DNA from: Secundilactobacillus kimchicus JCM 15530
GTDB taxonomy: Bacteria > Bacillota > Bacilli > Lactobacillales > Lactobacillaceae
Assembly (NCBI RefSeq): GCF_001433995.1
Contig: NZ_AZCX01000001.1
Coordinates: 422,002 to 486,001 of the forward strand
DNA: 64,000 bases
Direction of reading: 5' to 3'
Shown here piece by piece: positions 58,840 through 64,000 of the stretch (position 1 is its first letter; the number at the start of each line of letters is the position of its first letter). Below the pieces are notes generated by a model. The model was not told where the DNA came from, did no database searches, and saw only the letters and a program-made list of their open reading frames with translations. The position numbers were made by a program, and so were the translations under genes.

Positions 58840-59874
58840 TCATGACGCTGATGACCGCTTAAACCATCGATGGTGTTTCCTGATGACCTGTCCATTCGCT
58901 TCTAGGTCAGCCATTAAGGCAATGGCCAGAGCATACTGAGTAGATAAAACAGCTGATGACCCCGAAGCCGCTCCATTCGTCAACTCCGTCACTTGCTGGC
59001 TCCACCGCCAAAGCTGACGTTCTTTAATCCCCTGGTGCGACCAGTTAGCATCTAATTGAGCTAACAATAATCGCCGCCAAATCACAATTGAGGTTCCTAA
59101 AACGGGAGGAATCACCCGCGTCGTCCAACAAACATCCGGAATGACTTGCAAGAGACTGTTTCGCCAATAACAAAACTGCTGCCACCCTAAAAACCGTCGA
59201 TTTCTAGTTTTTAACCCAATCGTAATTTGGCGCTCCAACAACTGCCGTTCTCGGGCCGTATGCCTAACTTGAATCCAGCCGGTTTCCCGCCACTGTCCAG
59301 CAACTAAGCAGTTACTGCGGTAGCATAACCGGTTCAACCAATCGACTTGCAGATTTTTCCAAACTTCTAGGCATTCACAATCCACTCGCCAAAATCGCAG
59401 GAGCCAACCATCTCGTTGAGTGAAAACGACAAAGGGGTGGGCTCCTGAGGCCTTTTTAAATCGGTCTCGATACTTTTTCCCCAGTAGCCAAACAACCTCA
59501 ATCCCTAATTTTCGATAGCCATCAGTCCGCTCTTCTAACCGACTCGTTGATAATGCCGAACACTGAAATTCGATTGCAATCAATCGGTTAGCTCGTCGAC
59601 AAAGGATATCCGGGCGCTGGGAAATGACACTAAGATAGACTTCTAGATCACCGTTAAACTGCTGTTGAATCTGCCATTTACCACTTAAGTGTTCAGCCGT
59701 CTCCGGTTCTTCTTGACGGACACACAGCCCGTTTTTTTGGTGGCTAAAATGGGCAATTTTAACACGCCCACGCTTCAAGACAACTGGCTCATGACATCCA
59801 GGACATTCGTAGTCACCACCGCGAACCGCCGCACTTGCAGACACTCGCCTAGACGCCGAATTTGCAATCAGCAA
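58840..59874 (-). CDS. coiA: Competence protein CoiA-like nuclease
   Basis: 344 aa. CoiA family: zinc-binding start (CPGC at ~25, later C in GLCVRQ), then a restriction-endonuclease-like core (EHLSGKWQIQQQF, RPDILCRR, AIEFQCSALS). Needed for transformation in streptococci. I take the TTG at 59874, 6 nt after AAGGGGGA; GTG at 59895 has no site. Between mecA and pepF. Confidence 0.85.
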   Translation of the reverse strand: MLIANSASRRVSASAAVRGGDYECPGCHEPVVLKRGRVKIAHFSHQKNGLCVRQEEPETAEHLSGKWQIQQQFNGDLEVYLSVISQRPDILCRRANRLIAIEFQCSALSTSRLEERTDGYRKLGIEVVWLLGKKYRDRFKKASGAHPFVVFTQRDGWLLRFWRVDCECLEVWKNLQVDWLNRLCYRSNCLVAGQWRETGWIQVRHTARERQLLERQITIGLKTRNRRFLGWQQFCYWRNSLLQVIPDVCWTTRVIPPVLGTSIVIWRRLLLAQLDANWSHQGIKERQLWRWSQQVTELTNGAASGSSAVLSTQYALAIALMADLEANGQVIRKHHRWFKRSSAS

Positions 59875-59910
59875 GTCAACTCCCCCTTCCTTCACAAAAT
59901 TTAACTACGA

Positions 59911-59940
59911 AAAAAGAGCTGATTTTCATCAGCTCTTTTT
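59911..59940 (-). terminator. Terminator between mecA and coiA
   Basis: AAAAAGAGCTGAT (59911-59923) pairs with ATCAGCTCTTTTT (59928-59940), 4-nt loop, U-run on either strand. Confidence 0.9.
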
Positions 59941-59944
59941 GCAG

Positions 59945-60628
59945 TTACTTACTAAAATATCTTCGTGTCAGCTCCATAGCAGTTTGTGCCATGATCGTTT
60001 GTCCATGTTCTTCAAGAACATCAACTGTGACATCAGCCTTGTTAGCATACTCATATGCAACCGCTAATTCATCCTTGATACTCTCTGGCGACGTTTCATT
60101 GATTCGAAACGTGAGTTCCAGATAGTAATGGCCTTGGTAGAAATAAAGGCTCGCTGGCGTGTCGGTCAACTTCGTATTCACAGCAATCGAAATCATGTCC
60201 TCAAATGAATGAAGTTTTAAGACGACCGTGTGCAACGGTGTTTCACGTTTAGTTGGCTCGTCAGGGACTTCTTCCGGCTCTAAACCTTCCTCATCATCGC
60301 GCTGCATGAGTTGTTGTTTTAAGAAATCAGGAACCTCTTCTTGACTAATTGATTCAATTGAATCCTGATTTTCATCAGGCTCATCCTCATCACTACTTTT
60401 ACTAATGAAAAGTTCAAGGCCATTGCGATTAGGCAATACCTGAAAAGTGACCGCATCTGTCTCCTGAAATTGATGGTCGACGTCGACTTCTTCCAAAACA
60501 CTGTAAAAGAAGTTTTCGATTTGCTTGTGGTTGCCCAGCAGATCAAGAACGGTAATCCCCCGTTGGGTCAGATCGTCATTACCGATCAACACACGAATTG
60601 TATTCTCATTGATACGTTCCATTTCCAT
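59945..60628 (-). CDS. mecA: Adaptor protein MecA
   Basis: 227 aa. Brings substrates such as ComK-like proteins to ClpC. N-terminal binding domain MERINENTIRVLI..DLTQRGITVLDLL, an acidic linker and a C-terminal ClpC-binding domain ending YEYANKADVTVDVLEEHGQTI. ATG at 60628, GGGGTG 7 nt before. Follows spx as in Bacillus. Confidence 0.95.
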   Translation of the reverse strand: MEMERINENTIRVLIGNDDLTQRGITVLDLLGNHKQIENFFYSVLEEVDVDHQFQETDAVTFQVLPNRNGLELFISKSSDEDEPDENQDSIESISQEEVPDFLKQQLMQRDDEEGLEPEEVPDEPTKRETPLHTVVLKLHSFEDMISIAVNTKLTDTPASLYFYQGHYYLELTFRINETSPESIKDELAVAYEYANKADVTVDVLEEHGQTIMAQTAMELTRRYFSK

Positions 60629-60785
60629 GTCTAAACACCCCTTTCTCTGCGGGTCAGAACTTTAACCCCACCATTTTAGTGGAAATCTGGCATTTGTAAA
60701 GCAAATAGCCTGTTAAAAGTCCGCGACTATGCAACCTACTTCATATAGGCAGTATAGCAACCTTTCGAGGGGTACGTCAATAGGC

Positions 60786-61190
60786 CTACACCATATTAGC
60801 ACGGCGTTTTGCCGCTTCCAATTCTCGGGTACGTGTCTCACGTGGCAGGAACCGCCGAATCTCATCATCATTGAAACCAACCTGCAATCGACGATCATCA
60901 AACATGATGGGTCGCCGCAGTAATCCTGGATGTTCGGTGATCAACGTTATAAGCTGACCAACCGACAAGTTGTCCCAATCTAAATCTAGTTGCTGGTACT
61001 CTTTGGACCGAGTCGAAATAATATCCTCAGTACCATTTTCAGTCAATTGCAAGATTAGTTTAATCTGCTTGACACTTGGTGCTTTAACGAAGATATTTTG
61101 TTCCGCAAAGTCGATATCATGGGCTAAAAACCATGTCTTAGCCTTTCGGCAAGATGTACAACTTGGTGACGTATACAATGTAACTGTCAT
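60786..61190 (-). CDS. spx: Redox-responsive regulator Spx
   Basis: 134 aa. ArsC-like protein that binds the RNA polymerase alpha C-terminal domain under disulfide stress. TLYTSPSCTSCRKA has the CxxC switch (C11, C14); RPIMFDDRRLQVGFNDDEIR is the family signature. ATG at 61190 with GGAGG 8 nt before. Partner genes spxH and mecA are in the same cluster. Confidence 0.95.
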   Translation of the reverse strand: MTVTLYTSPSCTSCRKAKTWFLAHDIDFAEQNIFVKAPSVKQIKLILQLTENGTEDIISTRSKEYQQLDLDWDNLSVGQLITLITEHPGLLRRPIMFDDRRLQVGFNDDEIRRFLPRETRTRELEAAKRRANMV

Positions 61191-61324
61191 AAGATGATCC
61201 TCCAAACTTTATTCAGGCTTAGTGGGCTACCTCTATTGCCAGTATAACAAGTCGGATCATCATTTATGCTATTTTCACAAAAAGGTCACACTATTCTCCG
61301 CTTTTCGTCACAAATTAGCCGCGC

Positions 61325-62071
61325 TTAAATATCAAAAACTTGATCAGCAAAAGCCCGTTCTACGCGACATGCCGGTGCAGCAGCCTGCGCCTCAGCGACA
61401 AGCTGATTCAAATCCCCCGTTTGTGGTAAATGGGTCAAAATAAGCTGCGTGGCACCTGTTGCCATGGCTAGGTGTCCCGATTCACCACTAGTCATGTGCC
61501 ATTTGGTCCCAGTCTTGTCGTTGAAAAAGTTTGTGTCGGTCAGCAGGGTATCAGCCCCCTTGGCAAAATCTACTAAACCTTCAAAATAAGCTGTATCTGC
61601 TGTAAAAACAAGGACTTTCCCACTTGATTTTTCCGTGATTCGCATCGCATACGCCGGAACCGGATGGTGGGTCAGCATAAACGTGACGGCAAACGGTCCA
61701 ATGTTGACCGGCTGGGTGTCACTATATCCATGGCCTTCAGAAGCATGTGGCCAAGTAAGACTACCAAAATTTAACGGGTCCGACGTCGGACCATATATGG
61801 GTAAAACGGCCACGTTAGGGCGCGCCTCATGGAGTTGCCAATAGTATTGAAGAACACCCAGATCTGCTGTATGATCGTGGTGATAGTGGGAAAGTAATAC
61901 CGCATCTAAAGCAAGCGGATCCATGTGAGTCTCCAATTTTAGCAACGCACCACTGCCGCAGTCCAATAACAGATGAAACTCCCCACTAGATAAAATATAA
62001 CTACTGGTACCGACGCCGTTAGCTGGGTAACCACCGTAAAACCCTAGAACAGTTAATTTCAATTCACGCAC
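61325..62071 (-). CDS. MBL-fold metallohydrolase
   Basis: 248 aa. Metallo-beta-lactamase fold with SHYHHDHTAD (HxHxDH) near residue 61, H in TFMLTHHPVPAY and D in FTADTAYFEG. Close in style to YhfI and RNase Z-like proteins, but lacks the RNase Z arm. Substrate unknown. ATG at 62071. Divergent from the next gene. Confidence 0.85.
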   Translation of the reverse strand: MRELKLTVLGFYGGYPANGVGTSSYILSSGEFHLLLDCGSGALLKLETHMDPLALDAVLLSHYHHDHTADLGVLQYYWQLHEARPNVAVLPIYGPTSDPLNFGSLTWPHASEGHGYSDTQPVNIGPFAVTFMLTHHPVPAYAMRITEKSSGKVLVFTADTAYFEGLVDFAKGADTLLTDTNFFNDKTGTKWHMTSGESGHLAMATGATQLILTHLPQTGDLNQLVAEAQAAAPACRVERAFADQVFDI

Positions 62072-62156
62072 TCCCTTATCTATTTTTTAAACAAATTATT
62101 ATTATTTTGGAAAGATAACCCGTATACTTAGGGTGAACTAGTTAGGAGGTCGTCAT

Positions 62157-62651
62157 ATGATTACTCGAATTAGCATCACTTTCGGCACAAAGGCCGTCCT
62201 TGAAACGGTCATTAAAAAATATCCGGACCGGCAAATGTTATTGTTGGACACTTCAGAAAAGGGTGACCAACTCGCGCTATTAGACGTTTCAGGCCAACCA
62301 TCGGTCTTTGCTTCCCCAGTCCATTATGACATCAAGTTGCACCGAGGGACAGCCGAGTGGCGAGGTTTTTTCAATTTTATGTACTTCAATAACCTATCTC
62401 CCGAAGATCAAAAAACATTTAATGCAAAAGCATCTCAATTTGTCAAAAGTCAGCCAATGCCCGATGGCATGCGAGCCGTTTACTTTATGAAAGAAGAAAA
62501 GAACCGGTCTAATAACATTATCTTCTCCATTTGGGATTCAGCTGATGATTATCTCACATGGAAACGGACGGCTAGTTTTACTCCCTTCTCTTACTTTACT
62601 GGCCCACTTAATAACTTTCACGCTGCCAGTTACCACCAGGTGAATGGCTAA
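62157..62651 (+). CDS. HmoB-like protein (antibiotic biosynthesis monooxygenase fold)
   Basis: 164 aa. The start RISITFGTKAVLETVIKK and the later IFSIWDSADDYLTWK match the pattern of Bacillus HmoB (YhgC), a heme-degrading ABM-domain protein. N-terminal unknown part, ABM domain from about 65. It may act on heme or be a structural relative; ligand residues cannot be fixed here. ATG at 62157, GGAGG 7 nt before. Confidence 0.7.
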   Translation: MITRISITFGTKAVLETVIKKYPDRQMLLLDTSEKGDQLALLDVSGQPSVFASPVHYDIKLHRGTAEWRGFFNFMYFNNLSPEDQKTFNAKASQFVKSQPMPDGMRAVYFMKEEKNRSNNIIFSIWDSADDYLTWKRTASFTPFSYFTGPLNNFHAASYHQVNG

Positions 62652-62715
62652 CAGTTGAGCTCGACCAACGGCCGGGCTTTTTATATTAATCAAGTTCTGA
62701 AAGGAAGAAAGCACC

Positions 62716-63933
62716 GTGCAAAACGCCGCAATCGAAAAACTATCGCCTGTCCGCCATTTAACGCCTGAGCAAACTCATCTAATTCAGCGCATTAAGGAAT
62801 TCATCGCTACTCACAAAGGGACAGAACAACCTGCTGTTTTTGTCATTCACGGTGACGCTGGAACGGGTAAGAGTGTGATTTTAAGCCACCTCTTTTTCCA
62901 ACTTCAGCGAGCAAGTCGTGACCAAACCAGCCCGCTTTATCAGACTAATAACTACTTTTTGGTTAATCATCCAGAACTACTAAAAGTTTATCGGCAACTG
63001 GCCGGTGGCCTTCCTGATATGTTAAAGAAAAACTTTGAACGCCCTACAACTTTGATAAATCGAGTCGCTAAAACCAATGAACACATTGATGTGACCATTG
63101 TTGATGAGGCTCACTTACTTCTTTCTCAGCCCGATCACTATAACAATTTTTACGGTCATGATCAGTTAACCGAATTACTAAAGCTGACCAAAGTCCTCAT
63201 TTTAGTTTTCGATGAACATCAAGTACTTCGAACCAAAAGTTTCTGGACCCCCGCTCAATTAAAAAAGCGGTTAGCACCTTATCCAACAGAGTGGGCTCAG
63301 TTAAAGCAGCAAATTAGAATGACCGCCTCCCCCAGCCTACTCAACTGGATCAATGCATTTACGGGAGATGGCGAACTACTCGCAATGGATCAAAGCTTTA
63401 CATCGCACTATGATTTTCGGATCTTTTCAGATGCAGAAGCGATGCGCCAAACCATCATCGCCAAAAATAACCAGGTCGGCTTATCCAGAATTGTGGCCAC
63501 CACAGGTTACCCTTCAGTTCTCGATGGTGGAAAACACTACATTGAGGAAGGCAATTTTCGACTACCTTGGGACCAATATAATCATACCGCGACCCCGTGG
63601 GCAGAAATTCCGTCAACAATCAATGAAGTTGGCTCAATCTACACTGTACAAGGATTCGACTTAAATTACGTTGGTTTGATCTTAGGACCGCCCGTTCAGT
63701 TAGCCCCGGATGGCCATCACGTTCTAATTGATCCCGCTAAAAACACTGATGTGGTTTCTTTCAAAGGCCGGGCCCTTTTCAAAGACGACCACCAATACCG
63801 ATCAGCAGAAATACAAATGATTCGTAACTCAGTCAACGTTCTCATGAAACGCGGCGTATCTGGACTCTATATTTTTACCCATGATCCAGCATTGTCACAA
63901 AAGCTCTTAGACGATTACAACGCCATAGTTTAA
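62716..63933 (+). CDS. DUF2075-family ATPase/helicase-like protein
   Basis: 405 aa. P-loop protein: Walker A GDAGTGKS (~47-54), Walker B TIVDEAHLL, VYTVQGFDL late motif. DUF2075 (Schlafen group 3-like) includes DNA/RNA-helicase-related proteins, some near mobile or defence genes. GTG at 62716 behind GGAAGAAAG. No partner nuclease is beside it. Role unknown. Confidence 0.83.
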   Translation: MQNAAIEKLSPVRHLTPEQTHLIQRIKEFIATHKGTEQPAVFVIHGDAGTGKSVILSHLFFQLQRASRDQTSPLYQTNNYFLVNHPELLKVYRQLAGGLPDMLKKNFERPTTLINRVAKTNEHIDVTIVDEAHLLLSQPDHYNNFYGHDQLTELLKLTKVLILVFDEHQVLRTKSFWTPAQLKKRLAPYPTEWAQLKQQIRMTASPSLLNWINAFTGDGELLAMDQSFTSHYDFRIFSDAEAMRQTIIAKNNQVGLSRIVATTGYPSVLDGGKHYIEEGNFRLPWDQYNHTATPWAEIPSTINEVGSIYTVQGFDLNYVGLILGPPVQLAPDGHHVLIDPAKNTDVVSFKGRALFKDDHQYRSAEIQMIRNSVNVLMKRGVSGLYIFTHDPALSQKLLDDYNAIV

Positions 63934-63937
63934 AAAA

Positions 63938-63967
63938 ACACCAATCACAAATGTGATTGGTGTTTTT
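63938..63967. terminator. Terminator between the DUF2075 gene and a tRNA gene
   Basis: AAACACCAATCACA and its complement (63938-63967, loop of two), with A and T runs; serves both directions. Confidence 0.85.
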
Positions 63968-63971
63968 GGAA

Positions 63972-64000
63972 CGGTCCGTACGAGACTCGAACTCGTGATC
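63972..64000 (-). tRNA. tRNA gene, 3' end only
   Basis: Minus strand: T stem-loop ACGAG-TTCGAGT-CTCGT, then ACGGACC acceptor strand and discriminator G. CCA is not encoded. The 5' half and anticodon lie beyond the window. The sequence is compatible with tRNA-Glu, but the identity is a guess. Confidence 0.75.

Overview
The window comes from a low-to-moderate G+C Gram-positive bacterium of the family Lactobacillaceae. The evidence is the PASTA-containing PBP2X, the DUF1831, DUF3397 and DUF4044 family genes, RpoY with RNase J1, RelQ, an arginine deiminase cluster beside its own Crp/Fnr-type and ArgR regulators, a tRNA-Ile T-box, and heavy use of AGGAGG ribosome sites with GTG and TTG starts. The species cannot be fixed from the sequence. 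Nearly everything is ordinary chromosome; the only mobile DNA is one decayed IS200/IS605-type copy and one intact IS3-family copy.

Layout. 1-1.5 kb: start of the pyruvate dehydrogenase operon (pdhA, partial pdhB) behind a promoter with a cre site. 1.7-6.3 kb: def, a membrane-anchored unknown, rpoY-rnjA, and a lipid kinase. 6.4-7.1 kb: dead IS200-type element. 7.1-11.3 kb: a secreted LysM-NlpC/P60 hydrolase and a compact muropeptide operon (dipeptide epimerase, NlpC/P60 peptidase, cytoplasmic class A-like serine hydrolase). 11.4-16 kb: arcABC-arcR-argR with no antiporter gene, followed by a regulatory gap rich in TGAAT half-sites. 16.3-19.5 kb: LacI regulator, aldo/keto reductase, and murQ behind a cre-bearing promoter. 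19.6-29.4 kb: housekeeping genes (prs, recD2, TPR protein, phosphatase, mnmA, DUF1831, iscS, mtnN, NUDIX, csp). 29.4-46.4 kb: the division and cell-wall cluster from DUF3397 and mraZ to divIVA and ileS, the last behind a T-box. 46.5-52.1 kb: DUF4044, ftsK, trmL, alternative S14 with a Zur-like box, AI-2E exporter family, cutC. 52.1-61.2 kb: a Bacillus yjb-like stress cluster (rluD-like, nadK, relQ, spxH, pepF, coiA, mecA, spx), split by the IS3-family element. 61.3-64 kb: metallohydrolase, HmoB-like protein, DUF2075 ATPase, and the 3' end of a tRNA.

How it fits together. PdhAB and the ADI pathway supply acetyl-CoA and ATP. Sugar catabolite control is suggested at pdhA and murQ, both with a cre just downstream of a recognisable promoter. 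MurQ, the epimerase and YkfC-like peptidase point to recovery of cell-wall sugars and peptides. The mra/fts/mur block makes septal wall, with MraZ boxes of exact 10-bp period at its promoter. Spx, its adaptor-like SpxH, MecA and RelQ form a stress and proteolysis module.

Most interesting points: the IS3-family element sits in the loop of a convergent transcription terminator between spxH and pepF; a terminator-like hairpin lies inside an open frame that runs in phase into trmL; the muropeptide operon contains a cytoplasmic beta-lactamase-fold protein of unknown role; and several operator sites (Zur, MraZ, cre, ArcR-type) can be read directly. No CRISPR array, prophage or biosynthetic gene cluster was seen.
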